Shown: piece by piece, positions 1-13,400 of the stretch
Layout: each line of letters begins with the position of its first letter
How positions within the stretch are numbered: the stretch's first letter is position 1
Source of the DNA: Marisa cornuarietis
Taxonomy: Eukaryota; Mollusca; Gastropoda; Architaenioglossa; Ampullariidae
Direction: 5' to 3'
DNA length: 64,000 nucleotides
NCBI GenBank assembly: GCA_004794655.1
Contig: SMMW01000535.1
Location: forward strand, 2,356,001-2,420,000
Made by a program: the position numbers and the translations under genes
Notes under the pieces: generated by a model
Databases searched by the model: none
Seen by the model: only the letters and a program-made list of their open reading frames with translations
Told to the model about the DNA's origin: nothing

Positions 1-2083
1 AAACATATTACTGCCATGTGCTCACAAAATGGAACTCCGTCTGCTTAACTAAGAGGTGTACATATACCACTTTTTCCATTGCAAATTGTGATGTTATTCT
101 CCTGCACCTGCCTGCATTAGGTGCATAATAGGTGACTACCCCATGCTTCTCACAAAGAAATAACCCTTCACTACAATGGTACTTTGTATTGTAGTTGTCA
201 CTAATTAAGTTTAGTGCATTAACACCACAAAGGTCCCTTCTGTTTGCCTTTAAAATGGCACTTTGACCTTTTGTTTAAGAAATCCACACTTAAATGGAAA
301 CAATGGTGACTGTTTGGAAAAGAACTCTTAGGTGAGAATAAGATTTCTTCAGAAACACTGTTAGTAGTGCATACATTTTCATCTGGTTTTACTCCCAAGG
401 TGTTATTTTGATTTCTTATACATATGCTTAGCCTCAGTTTAATCCATCCAATGTCAATGGGCTGGTGTTTGCTACATCTGCTGTCTGATCTGAATAAATG
501 TTTGTCGACTGCTATCTCATACACCATACTTATGTTTTCACCTGAGGTGAACTTACACAGTCAATACAAATGAGCTATCTGCAACTAGGCTCAGTCTCCA
601 AAAATTAACAAAACTTTTTTTAAATTTTACATTCCAAGAACTGCTTATGCTTTTTACAAATTTCTCCTTCAGTCTCAATTGCTCAGTAACTTAAAATCTC
701 GCAACATTTTCTTCTACTGGCTTTCTCTTGTAGATTTGGATTTTAACTCTGACCTACAAAAGTCTCCGACACCCACTAAGAAAATTGTGGCTCAAGATTT
801 TTGTTATAATAAAGGCCTGAAAATTATGTTGCAAGCTCTATCAGTACTGACAAATAATTCCCTCTCGGAGGCAACAGCTGAGATTAGTAATAAAAACCGG
901 GTTTGGAACGGTAAAATAAACTAAAAACCAAAGTGTCGAAAAATGGTCCTTCTAATTTAATTAATCAGTGTTCTATTATGGGATAAAAGCTGATGGCCAC
1001 ATCACTGTCGCCGCATAGAATACCCAAGCCTGTGAACTCAGTCCAGGGAGTTGAAATGCTTCCTTATTGCGCGTTTGCACTGTGTAGGTAACGCTCAAGT
1101 GCAGTATACACTGTCTTGGTGGAGTGGGGAGTGGGGAACGACCTGGAGGGGAAAAAAATCTAGGCTATAGTTTACGGCATGACTCACGCCGCACATGACA
1201 AGCCAGCTTGCCTACCCCTAGGCGTTGGCACCTCGCCAGAGAATTTGAACGCGCTGGCTGCAGACGAACGCTATCAATCGCGTTGCTATGACGACAAGAT
1301 AATTAGAACCGCGAGTAGCCCCGTAAATAGATTATTTTCAGTGAGCTTGCTTGGGCAGATCGTGAGATGGCGAGGCCTCTCCCTGGCAGAATGCCCGACA
1401 CGCCAAAGGCGATTGAAAGGACTGGCAGAAAACTTCCACAGTGCCAGCGTTAGCTGCCTCGGACTTGCCTGGCGGTGTGACTAGGTTTGTTCAGTGCAGA
1501 GCTGGGTTTCAATGTAGCAAAGATAGCCACTCTGCGATGCAAAACTATGGATGCTATTTATCAACAAATGACTATAACAGAACTAGCCGGCTTCAAAATG
1601 GAGGACCAAAGCTCGCATGACCAAACAAAAATAACACTAGTATTTTACACAGCGCTGACAGTAATGTTCTTAGAGAGCATTTTCATCCACTACTTTAATT
1701 TTCGACAATGTATACTCTTTAGTCTCTTTGTTATAAAAACTTAAATTTACTGATATTACAGGATCTCAAACAGGTGCTAGCACTTACTGAGGCAATTTTT
1801 TTCGTCTGCTGCGCTAAGACACCAAACAGGCAAACATCCTGAGGGAATTCGCTTTGCTACACAGATTTTTACACCAGTGGCGCGCTTCTGCTTCTCGACT
1901 GGCTAGGGCTAGCTATGTTTCCCTCCGGACAGTGCCAAATGTTATTGAACACGGATGGTGATCATTTACACTGGAAACTTCGCTAGGATATGCACGAGAC
2001 CTGCGTCGATGGTTTAGTTTACCCTTCAACAAAAACAGACAGCTCCTTGAGCCAAGAGCACTCTTAAATCTATGTGTATGGAT

Positions 2084-2240
2084 GGCTTACTGAAGCACAG
2101 GTGAAGAAACAGAAACTGGGACCACAACATGGCCATGTCATGACAAATGTGTGCGACAATGGTTGTGTTATGTGGAATACTGCTAACGGTGGGCTGAAAT
2201 CGGTTGCACCTACCTAATATGCTGTAGAAAACATTCGGTT
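2084..2240 (+). repeat. Dispersed direct repeat, copy 1
   Basis: About 150 bp beginning with GCTTACTGAAGCA matches 4209-4361 in the same orientation with scattered substitutions and small indels. Both copies share the blocks GAAGAAACAGAAACTGGGA, CATGTCATGACAAATGTGTG and GGTTGCACC. It codes for nothing recognisable. It is either a local duplication or two members of an unnamed repeat family. Confidence 0.7.
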
Positions 2241-4208
2241 ACATGTAAACGTTCATAGTAACTTTTTTTTATTTTCTTCATGCAAATTCGCACATACTGA
2301 TTATTAAGAGTACACGAGAACACAAAATCCCTGGCCTTTTAAGCTCTTCTAAAAGCATATTGCAAAGAAAGACGAAATTACCAAGCTCGAAACACTTCAT
2401 AAATCTGTGCTAGAATGCCTGCAGATTGTCTGATGTGTTTTTTCCTTAATCTTCAAGAGAGATCTGCATGCTCACAAGACGAATGCGTGTAGTTCTTTCA
2501 CATCGATCGCTGAGCTGCACGCTGAAAGCTACTCACAAGGTCGAAGTGTGGGATGAAACTTTCCACGACCGCTTCCCCACCCCCACTCCCAAGCTTTATA
2601 CTTTAGGGGTGGAGGAGGTGAGCGGTGACAAGCGCCAAAGTAAAATGGGCGAGGAACTCGCTGCTCTGCTAATCAATAGTGCAGCATGCGGACTTTGACG
2701 AGCTACGCCTGCGTGGTATCCATCCCGGCCTAAAGTGACAAAAATGGATTAAGTCCGGGTGCATTTTGCTGCAGTCTCACTCACCTTTTCCCAACCAAAC
2801 ATTCCCTCGCTTTTCACCGAACGCGTTTCCAGTGGTGAGCAGTAAGAAATGTGCATGCATGCTCGCGTTGAATAAAAACCAGTTAAATGCAACACAAAAC
2901 AATGTTGTGTACTTGGGAGGATGGGGTAGCAAAAAACAGCCATTATGAGCAACAACAAAAAAAAAAACACAATTAACTGCGTTTAAATTATGACAAGAAA
3001 TCCGTGTCTGAACACTGAGCATTTACAACATCAAATCACTATTAGCATATCAACACAGAACATTTCTGTTACCATAATTCTAATCACATGCATTCAGCAT
3101 AATACTGAAGCATATTTTTAATGTTTAGTCAACATGGACTTTTTAAACAATTCTGACAACCCTTAAAACAGTGAAATTACTAAAATGGAAAACAATCTGT
3201 CAGCTTGATTGCAATGTCAGCTGACTACAGTCTAGGTAAACAATGAGCAAACTGCAACACAAAGAAGTGATTTGGTCTGTCTCTCCAAATCATTGGCTCT
3301 CACACATGCCCATACTTTTTTCTGAAAATGCTTGCACTTTAGGCCATATAGAAAAAGGTCTGGCAAAAGGAACTTAAACTGGAGTTTGGCTGATGCATTA
3401 AAAAACAGGCACAACTCTTTTTTGGTACAATGCAACATATGGTATTAAAGTTTCTGGATAAAGATCAACAATTCATCCACACTTTCAGTATAAAAATCCA
3501 AGCCAGAGGAAAGAAAAACATTTGAGGTTCCTTGGGGGAAGAAATCCAAACCAAAATAATAAGTTTTGAATCACGTCACCTGCTTCATTTTGCATCAAAA
3601 CCAACAAAAACTGAGAGGCCATCACTGTCTCAATGAATGAATGTTTTGATTTTCTTAAGATTAATATAGTGGTTATATATATATATATATCAAGGCACAG
3701 AAACCCAATGACGGCCTGAACAGAATTCTACTAGGACAAAATTGCATAAGAAATTGTAAACCTGATCCCAAGATAATTTCACTTAAGATGCTGACCACTA
3801 ATGGATATATTATGTGCTCAAAAATCTTACCTTGCTAGCTGAAAGGGATAGGAAATAAGAAAGCAAACATCTGACCAAAGGCTGTAATATGAGGATTAAA
3901 TACAATGACTAGGACAGGAGGTGGATGTCTTCTGTAATGTCAATGCTACCATCAAGCCTTTTTGGAACCGACTATTAATAATGGAATGGACAGTGTGGTC
4001 TAAACTTAAAGTGGTCTAAGAACTATATTTCTGAGCACCTACCTAGCCAACAGCAGCAGATGGAATATAAGGTGAAAGGAGACCAAACTGAGTGGGAGGG
4101 AGGGGGGTTAAGTCAAATCACTAGCTCAAGCTTAGTGCAAGGTACTTGTTTCCAAAACTGATTAAACCTTTTTTCATTTATGTAAGTCTAGTCATCTGAA
4201 AAAAATTT

Positions 4209-4361
4209 GCTTACTGAAGCATAGAAGCTGAAGAAACAGAAACTGGGACAATATGCCCATGTCATGACAAATGTGTGCAACAATGATTAGGTGGAATATT
4301 GCTAAAGGTGGGCTGAACTCGGTTGCACCTCCCTAACATGCTGTAGAAAGCATTCTGTTTC
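4209..4361 (+). repeat. Dispersed direct repeat, copy 2
   Basis: This is the second copy of the repeat at 2084-2240, about 2.1 kb away and in the same orientation. Similarity stops near the run TGCTGTAGAAAGCATTC. Confidence 0.7.
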
Positions 4362-5351
4362 AACTTCTAAGTTGAATTAAATGTTCTTCAGTTCAACCAT
4401 ATGCAAATACTTTAACAATTGACTCGGACAATTAGCAGCAGTAGGACATCATCAATTAATGCAAGCCATCCTGCAAAGCTTGCAAATTGTAAGCTAGATG
4501 TTATTAAGTAATTAACAATATAAAGAACCATGATCTGATACAGTCATCTAAATGCCTAATAGCTGCACAGTTCACAACACTTAAACAGTCTCTGGTAGTT
4601 AATAACCTTACTCTGACCAGACCACAACAATGCAACAACAAATGATTTTAATTGATAATCTTACAGTTACAGCCTCTCACAACAGCTTTTTATTAGACCT
4701 GTCCTGCTATACATTAGGTTTGGAGAATTTTTGGATTTGTACCTTTCAAAAAGGCAAAAAATTGTCCTGCAAAATCGTAACTTTAAATGCCCAACTGCTA
4801 AACATTCTAACTTTCAACATCTCAAGAGACACATTTCTTCATGTTTATTGATAGGGATTAACTTTTTGTCATTTGTTGCTTCTATATCGCAAAAGCTATT
4901 GCAATATAAATTAGACTAAAAAATATTCGTGAAAAACTGACCATGCTTAAAAGATTTATAAAAAAATATATAATTAGTCTAATTTCAATTAGCACAAAGA
5001 GGATTGATTGATTGATTTTCAATTATTGCATGTGAAACTATAATGAATTTTCTATTCATTATATAAATACAATTCACTGATGATAATGATCTGTACTTTT
5101 GACTCTTTAGTCTCACCACATGGACACTATGATTTAAAATTTAATACATCAGGAAATAAGCTATGGGTTGTCAAAACATGATAAATGTGTACCTAAGCTT
5201 TTAATGGCATTGTGCCACCTAGCTCTTCTCAGTGACATCTCTAATTTCTTAGCTAGGCTATATATTTTGTTTTGAAATATCTGTCTCTGAGAAGTGTTGT
5301 TTCAGTTGAAAATAAAATGACGAAAAACTCAAGACTTTGGACTTGACATTA

Positions 5352-5935
5352 CAGTCGTCCCTCGCTATGTTGGCATTTACTTATTGCAGTTTCACTGTAT
5401 TGCGGTGGTTTTTTTTTAAGTATCTAATTCTGTATCATGGAGTTTTCACTATATCGCGGGATTTTGTGGTATGTAGGTATTTATATAATATTTATGATTT
5501 TAATTATTTTTGCCTAAAAAATTAAAAATAATTTAAACATACTAAAAGAAGATTGATTAAATCAAAATAAAATACAGTATGTACAGTTATTTCATCAGCG
5601 GATGAATAATAGACTGCACACAATGGAAATGCAGTACTGCACACCACTACTGCTTGCACAAGTTTGCCAATGTGAATGGAAGGCGACCAACCACAGCACG
5701 GTGCACCCATACAGAATTTTATGTTAAAATTACATAGGTTTAAAGAGTGTAGAAAGTGTTTAAGAGCATATGAAGTGTTTATAAGAGTATGGGAAATGTT
5801 TGTAGGAGTGTGGGAAGGGTTTATAAAACTTTAAAATATAAATAATAAACAAAATATAACGTTGCTACTTCATGGAATTTCACCTATCGCAGGGGTCTCT
5901 GGAACGTAACCCCTGTTACAAATGAGGGATCACTG
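5352..5935. mobile_element. Tigger/pogo-like non-autonomous DNA transposon (MITE)
   Basis: The left end reads CAGTCGTCCCTCGCTATG. The right end is its approximate reverse complement (CAGTGATCCCTCATTTGT on the minus strand). Both ends are flanked by TA, the usual Tc1/mariner-Tigger target duplication. Inside each end the typical 'ATCGC' subterminal motif is present (CTATATCGCGGG on the left, CACCTATCGCAGGGG on the right). At about 584 bp it is far too short for a transposase and has no open frame for one. Confidence 0.8.
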
Positions 5936-6880
5936 TACATGCAATTCTTTCCATGCACATTAATAGTAGTCTGTGCTGAGATTCCGTTTGACTTGGTTAA
6001 ATATCTAAATCAATATAGGACAGGTTTCACTCTAATAATCTCACTGAGGATTCAAGGTTTTTTATTTTGTTATTAAAAGGTATAAGCACTACTACCAGAT
6101 CTTTTATCAGTTAACCAACTAAATACCATTATCTAAGTGTTGAACAATAAACACTGTACATAATACCCATCTTCATATTTTACATAAATTATACTGTTCA
6201 GTTTAGAAACTAACTCTTATATTTACAAAGTTTACTGTGAAAATGTGTACTTTGGAGAAAATCATTTGTCCTAACCATTTGACACAATACTGTCATCTGT
6301 CTTTGCATTAAGTGGTGAACTAGAAAGAACACCGCTGCAAGTTAAAATGTCTAAATTATTATGAGACTAAATCTCTAGCCTTCTTGTGGCCATCAGAATA
6401 AACAACGCTGCTAATAAGTTAATAGTAAATCTGCAGACCTTAGACGTGCATTTTAATTGTAAACCAATACTCGTGTGATACAATGTCTGCAATCCAAATG
6501 AAAACGAAAGAAAATGTAGTTTATTTCTGTACATTAAATTTAAAACTTTGCTAATTACGAGTTCATTTCTAGTTGTATGTCAGTGACATTCTGCTTATCA
6601 TAATGCGCGCACTAGAGACAAGGGGCGAATCTACTTGTGCAAAGCGGCCACGCTGTGGAAACAACTTATTTTGATCAGACCTGGTCTTCAGTCGGCCAGT
6701 TCATCTAGTAACAAATTAAATTGAAACAATATTGCACTGTACACAGTGAATGAACTGTCGCAAAATCAGTGAAGTGTACCAGTTTCAAGGCCTACGAAAG
6801 GAGCCCACCGCTAGCCAAGATCAGAAAAACTTCAAAGATGGCCGAAGCCGCTCGCTCGCAAGAAAAGACGTGCAACTCAC

Positions 6881-6963
6881 CGTTGGAAATGTTGGTTGAC
6901 AGACTCTTCTGTTGACTTTTCGGGCAAATTTCGCACTAGGAGATACCTTGTTTCTCGTACCAT
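6881..6963 (-). CDS. SPEN: SPEN (split ends / Msx2-interacting protein) homologue, coding exon 1
   Basis: This is the start of a very large nuclear RNA-binding transcriptional corepressor that acts in Notch and nuclear-receptor pathways. The exon codes for 27 residues plus two bases: MVRETRYLLVRNLPEKS followed by TEESVNQHFQ. The opening matches the known N-terminus of SPEN proteins, where MVRETR leads straight into strand 1 (RNP2) of the first RRM. The ATG sits in a good context (GACATGG). The exon ends at a strong donor (CG then GTGAGT), leaving phase 2, in the middle of the RRM, so the rest must come from downstream exons, which are not in the window. The RNP2 core reads YLLVRNLP; family members usually have Gly where Arg stands here. 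The call rests on a short match but on a very characteristic N-terminus. Confidence 0.8.
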
Positions 6964-6974
6964 GTCTTCCTTAG

Positions 6975-6998
6975 CTACATGGCTTCGTAAAACGCCAT
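6975..6998 (-). promoter_or_regulatory. Short upstream ORF in the SPEN 5' UTR
   Basis: An upstream ATG opens a seven-codon frame (MAFYEAM) whose TAG stop lies 11 nt before the SPEN ATG. If transcription starts upstream of this, ribosomes would meet the uORF first, and the short gap would make re-initiation poor. A role in translation is inference; the transcription start is not visible. Confidence 0.4.
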
Positions 6999-7170
6999 GC
7001 GTATCAAATCTATGAGGAAACGCGCCTTGACCTAGTACTCATCACTGTGATAGCTTGCGAACGCTGAGAATAACCTGCGGGGGATGACGTCATGTTTAGA
7101 GCCAACTGAGAGACCGCGCAAACGGCTATAGTCCGTTTCATGTCTGCGGCACAAGGCTCCAGCAGTATCT
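6999..7170 (-). promoter_or_regulatory. Probable SPEN promoter / 5' UTR with CRE palindrome
   Basis: This stretch is locally richer in CpG than its surroundings and lies directly upstream of the SPEN start codon. It contains a perfect palindromic cAMP-response element, TGACGTCA, at 7085-7092. No TATA box is evident. Assignment as promoter is from position and composition only. Confidence 0.45.
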
Positions 7171-10118
7171 AAGTGCTACAACGTAAGCGCTGCGTTTCTC
7201 AAACAGCCGAACAATGTGTTCCATTATTCAAGTATAAACAAATAATGTATCAATCGATGTGCCCCCTCTTTTGTCAAAGCGTTGATTTTTTTATTGTTTC
7301 GATGAGTTTAATCAAAGGCGTCGTTGTCATCAACCCCTTTTGAGCGATTTTACTAAAGAAAAGTAAGTTTATAGTTCTTCCTCTTAAAAAATGTAGTCTG
7401 GGATGTAGATCACCAGCTGCTTCATGTTTGTTGTTTACTTCTCTGCATTGCAGTCAGCACCACCTTCTGAAATACCCTAATAATCAAACCTTTCACAGGT
7501 TGTAGTTCTTGGCCTGCAGTCTACATCGTATAAGACTATATTTTTTTTAGCTGTTGCCAAGTCAGTAGATAGTTACCACAATGTTCATCTTGATTAAGAT
7601 AGTTTTACTAATACATTGAATTTACTCATATGAAGTAAATAAAAGCTTCCTGGTTGTTTTAAAACTTTCCATCCCAGTATACAAGGAAATATATGACATA
7701 TACTTCCTAACAGGAACAGAAGAGGTTATAATGTACTCATACAAGCTAAACTTTATAAAATAGACTCTATTGCATTAATGCATATCCTAGCAAAACTGTA
7801 AGTATATGTAATAAGTCTCTGCAAAAGGAGTATGCTTCTAGGTGCTGAACGCTGTTGGCTGCATCCATGATTGCTTCTGCATATTTCTGATGTCACTGGA
7901 ATTAAGGTTCTTTTTCTGTGCTAATAAATTTCTGTATCATCTGCCTTGTTCATTTTGCATCCTATCATTATAGTCAGTATTGTCCTCTTTATCTGTTGTT
8001 GACGTGCATGAATCATTACACATCTGCACTTTTCAAATGGCACAAAATTTTGTATGAATACCATAACACAGATCTATAGTACTCACTTCTTCCTGTAATA
8101 CTAGAAGACACACAGCCTCTGACATGGGAGTGGTCTATACCGTACTTCACCAAAAGAATGACCTGCACTTCGCCACCAAAACAGCAGCCCAATTCTTCGC
8201 CTGCTTTTCAGAAAATGAGGATAACATTTAGATCATAGTAAACCCTTGAACAAAATTATGCATGTCTACTTTGGTTTGGTGCCAACTCAAAACCAGCAAA
8301 TAAATAACAAATTATTTAAACGCTTGTAAATTTCAAATTTCATGTTCCACACAAGGTGGATTTTAAGAAGGTAATCGCATTGTTAATTTAGTTAAGCTGA
8401 AGCATTTGATTAGCAATCTGCATTCCTCTAGTTCAATTACTAGCTCTGCAGTTTGTTCTACGGCCTCTTTCACTTAGCACACCGGCAGACCATATTGATC
8501 CAATCCACTTCTGAGACTTGGATAATCAAAAAGCCATTAATAGTTAATAATTCATGGTTTGTGGAGTTGCATTCTGATAGAACACATTTCCTTCAAAAGT
8601 TTTTGCATGTGTTTTTCTGCACAACTGAAGTTATTTCTTGAATACTTTTTGTATGCCAGTTTTTCAGAAATAGTTGGGGGGTTAGGTGACTCAAGTGAAG
8701 CAGTTTGAAAAACGACAAAATTCAGTCTAGACATTTATTACATTTTAAATCGAGTCTGTTAGGGATTCTTTGATGACAGTGATGGGAACCTGTAAATTGT
8801 TTTAACATGCATTCTTTTAAATTTGCAAATAAGCTAAAATGAACAGCACGAAGTCCTATAAAGAGAATGTGTTTATATAGAAGAATATAGCCAACAAAAT
8901 AGTTTTAATTTTTCTATCACAAAAATGCATCTGGTATTTCACAATACTTCCTCAGATATACATAAACTGATTCTCTATTTTTCCGATTTTTATTTCTGTC
9001 AGAGAATTCTGCAGCATTAAGTTTTAAGGAAACTTTCAAGAGCATTTTTAATGTGTGTTTATAAGGGCATTGGTATATTAATACTTAAAGACGACCTATG
9101 TATTGTTGTGTGTGTGCAGAAGAAGAGAAACACAAAAAGACAATAAGAAATGGAAGGGGAAAAAACACTACTATCACTCTTCAAGTGTTTCTCTTTCCGC
9201 AAAAATTTACCTAGCAACAAAGCAAGAGCTCAGTTCGCCCAACTCTTTTACTTATTTCAAAAACAACTGCCTATCCTCCCATGTTTTTAATTTATGAAAA
9301 ATTGGAATTTAAAATTGTAGAATTCTGTCAACTCTGAAACTCTATTTAGTTTGTATTTTAAATAATATAACAAAATTTAAACCAATATCTATATTGCCAC
9401 TTACAGGTAGTTTGACATGTTTAAAAATTACATTTCTAATTTCATAAACAAGCAATAAACTTATACCTTTACCAGCAATCATGACTTTTTGCTGTATATT
9501 TAACTTCTAAATATAACAGTATGCATGTCATTGAAAAACTCAAAACCCTGATATGAACAAACCCTACTACTGAAACATTTTAACATCTTTCCAAATCAAA
9601 ATTTTGTTGCACCAAGTCATCTTTAAAAAAAAAACAAGTCTACCCTAATACGTTCCCTGTTAATTTAAATTTTGTATTACTTCCAGGATCAAAAGAGTTG
9701 GGGATAGGTACTGTGCTTGATAACTTCCCATACTTGGGTCAAAAGGGGTGGGTGGGTGTACAAGTGTATACATCCAACTGCGTAGGTTTAATATCCAGTA
9801 CAGAACACACCGCAGAAAATGACTGAAATATGTAATCCGGCTGATCGGGTATCCCAATGGTAGTTTTTTTTCATTTAGGACACAAAACAAAATATCTCGT
9901 ACCATGTCGAACAAAATAATCCGCAAGAGTACTCTCACAACAGTCAGCGAAAGCATTCACCCACTCAAAATTAAGGAAACAGACTATAACGGATTAATCT
10001 CTGATGCTTCTTCGTCTTCGAAAGTCAAACGTTTTGACATTCCAATTCCCTTTTGTCTGGGTTTATGGCGTAACATCCAATACACTTGAAACGACTGATT
10101 TTTCTCTTCGTATAAACC
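7171..10118. other. Intergenic region between divergent SPEN and deacetylase genes
   Basis: This is AT-rich DNA with no reading frame I recognise on either strand. The last few hundred bases before 10119 must include the promoter and 5' UTR of the deacetylase gene, but I see no clear core promoter element. Confidence 0.5.
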
Positions 10119-10434
10119 ATGGCTGGACTGATAATCACCGGCGGGCGAATAATCGATCCTGCAAGCGGAATGGACACTGTGGGCGACCTACTAATACAAG
10201 ATGGACGTATCGCGCAAGTACGAAATCATAATGGCGGCGCTAGCGGCGACAGTGGTGGGGCTGGGGTCTCGAAAACTTTGCCCACAACCGTAGAAGCAAA
10301 TGGCTGCCTCGTGACCCCTGGCCTCATCGACTGCCACGTTCACGCATACGAGCACGTGACACCTCTGGGTCTGAATTTGGACGAGAGGTGCCTGTCACGT
10401 GGTGTAACAACAGCGGTCGATGCAGGCAGTGCAG
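10119..10434 (+). CDS. Deacetylase exon 1 (metal ligands H73 and H75)
   Basis: Codes for residues 1-105 plus one base, ending AGT GCA G before the donor GTATGG. It holds the N-terminal beta strands, a Gly/Ser-rich insert (residues 38-50) and the TPGLIDCHVHAYEH motif. Confidence 0.93.
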
Positions 10435-13400
10435 GTATGGAGTATGGCAACGTGAAAAGGTGAAAACTTTACTTTTCCGAATAGAAACAAGACTATTATA
10501 CATGGTCTGTGTTCTCCCATTCTTGAAAATTCCAAATATTATCCCATTTAAAAACAGAAGATATCATGATAAGATAAACGTGTATTCAAATACATAAACG
10601 CGGAAGTTTTTATTTTTTCAAAGGTGCTCGATTCTCTACAGTTGGCACTCAGGCCCAATTATTCTTATTGGTAGTACCAAAAAGCTGTAGTGATTTAAGT
10701 GTTCAGTTCAAAAGCTGTAGTGATTTAAGTGTTCAGTTCAAAAGCTGTATTTAATTACCATTTCAAAAGATAAGTTCAATCGTCTATGCATTTAAATCTA
10801 TTAATTCTTACACATAAAACTGTTGACATACGTTATTGCAGCTACGAAAGCATACACTATTAGCATGCGACAAACACAATTATGAAATGTTAATTTGACA
10901 ATTGTTTCACTATTTTGATGAATAAATACTGCGCGGTTTATTTAAAAAAAAACTGTATGCAAGTTTTAACTTTGCGGATAATTGTTTTAAAACTACTCGT
11001 TTAGATATTGTTGGTGCACTATAGAAAGCCGCAGGCAACAGCTCCACCACTGTTCCAAAAGTAAGCTGTAGCGTGCCAAATAGGCATGCGCACAGAGTTG
11101 AGGTCAGACAACAGCAGAGGGTGGGTAGACGGCACAGCTGGCCATCTGCCAAGCGTGCGGCCTGGCTGCGTGCCAGTGATACTTCTTCGAGCCGTAGCGT
11201 GAGCAAAGCTCGATTACTAAAACCAGCTGGCATTGATGGCAGTGCGTAAGAAGTAGTGATAATATTATTTTTAGTTGGTGATTGGCAGGATCTGAAGAGA
11301 GTGTGTTGATGCGATTTTGAAAGGAGGCAGCGAAGCCATGTTTCTCGCTGCAGCTGTGAGCCCCCGGTGTGCTGTGTTTTCCAGAAGTACATTTTGGTGC
11401 TCAGCGTTTTGCAAATATCGTTAGTAAAGAAACCGGCACTAAGTACACTGTTGAGGTTGTTGAACTGCTTCACTAATTTCCTGTTAGGAACTTAAATTAT
11501 CTCAGAAAATACATATATGGCATTCTGTATCTCTCACACACACAGACACACTTTTATGGGTCTGAATGCACAGTTACATGATTCAGTTAATCAAGTGCAT
11601 CTGCTTTCAGTTCAGTATTAATCTATAATTTACTGAAATGGCAGGATAATGGTGGTATGGACGATTTGGGAGAACTGCATGCATGTGACCTTCACCCGAA
11701 GTGGCTGGTAGACCACTTACTGTCGCCTGTTAATATGTGCAGCGCATGTTGATCTTACCAAAAATAAAATGATCATCGACATAGCTGTGTACAGTTCAAA
11801 ACTACGAATGTCCAAAATCATCCTTTCATGGAATTTTAAAGGATGAGCAAATGAAGATTTGACGTAAAAATTCGTTAGGGTGTATTAGTTTATTTGTACA
11901 TGTACAAAAATGTAGACGCTTTGTCAATACAATAGATTCCTCCATCAGAAAGACGACTGTGTGTACTAAATTTATTATTATTAATGTACTTACTGCACAA
12001 CCACAGAAAATCGTGCATTAGGAAAAAGAAAGATTTTTTAATATATTGTCTCCTCTAATAACTTTCGATTAACATTTTACAGGCTCCAAGGACTTGTTTC
12101 ACTATGTTTTTTTTTAATTTTAGTATTAAAAAAGTACACTGTCACTTCAGATGAGCTAGCAAGATGAGCTCCTAGCTGAAGAACAGGCAGGACTCCGGGC
12201 CATTAGGAGCACTGTGAAGCATTTCTTTCACAGCCAACTCCCCGGCGAAAAGAAAATGCAGCATGGTAAGGATCCCTACCATAACATTATCGACTACAAA
12301 AAGGCTATCGATAGAGTGTGGCACAAGGGGCCATGGAATTTACAACTAAATTCTGTGTGAAGGAAGGTCCTGTGCGTACCATCACGATTGCTCCAGGAGC
12401 TCAGTATTCTTCAACAACCATGTGGGTAAGCTCTTTCCCATGACGGTGGGTGTGCACCCGGGATAAATTGTCCGCAGTGCTGTTTAACATCTACCTGGAG
12501 AAAATGATACATGATACACCCCAGGACCATAACACCTTGCCGATTGTGGGGAAGCCGCTCAGTAACCTTCGCTTTGTCTAGCAAAGCGGAGATCCGGATG
12601 AACTTGGTACAGCTGGAGGAAGTGTAATCCTTTCAGTACCTGGGCATGACCATTTCCAAGGACGGTACGTAGCTGCTTGGTGGACCTACGTTTCAGGATC
12701 ACGGCGGCGATGGCCAGACTAAACAAAATTTGGAAAAGCAGAAGTGTAAGCTTCTGTACCAAGTTCAGGTTTTAGTTGTGCCAGTCATGCTAAACGGCTG
12801 CGAGACGTGGACTTTACAGAATCGGAGAGACAGATCCAGGCGTTATAAATAACAAGCTTCAGCAGACTCCTTCAAGGGAACAGAAGACAAACGACGTCGT
12901 CCGCAGCCTAGCCACTTGCTTGGAGGGTCCCCAGGAGCTCGTAACCGTCAAGCAACAAAAGCTGGTGTGGTGCGGTCATGTCGTCGACACCTTGCCAAGA
13001 CGGTTCTCCCAGGGTACACTGGAGGCGGCTGACGCCGTGGCAAGCAAAAAAAAAAAAAAAACTGCATGATTAGCGTGAAGGAGAGGACCGGCTCTCCGTT
13101 ATGGGACAAGACCGGCCCCGCTGGCGTAAGTTTGTCTCTGCTGCATCCCATTGTACCTCCCCTACGTTAAGGAATGAGGAGATGATGAAAAATAAACCGT
13201 GACGTGTTATCGTAGGTCCAGTGTCCATTTATAGCACAGTTTATGATGCGAAAGTTGACTTTATATCACTCTCAACACCGTGGTCATGTACACTAAAGTG
13301 TCTGCACTTAAGGCATTTGTTGCAATTAAAAACTATTAGAGCGGCATTAGTTACATGTTATAAACGCCGCCGTCGCAAAAAATGACTTGAAAAGGAGACA

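Larger units (their letters stand above)
1..6880 (-). other. SPEN: SPEN first intron (partial), no further exon seen
   Basis: This stretch lies downstream of the SPEN exon 1 donor on the minus strand. No minus-strand reading frame here continues the first RRM, so the next exon should lie left of the window. The sequence is AT-rich. A more GC-rich part at about 1000-2700 carries short open frames on the plus strand that resemble no family I know. It also holds a dispersed direct repeat (2084-2240 and 4209-4361) and a Tigger-like MITE (5352-5935). Calling it an intron is an inference from the donor site and the absence of exon 2. Confidence 0.6.

Noticed and set aside
1179..1744. Two plus-strand open frames in the GC-richer left part
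   Set aside because: No homology by eye, no splice context, and they lie inside the presumed SPEN intron.
10910..11473. 187-codon minus-strand open frame in deacetylase intron 1
   Set aside because: No recognisable domain, no splice signals tying it to other exons and biased composition; likely chance or a decayed repeat.
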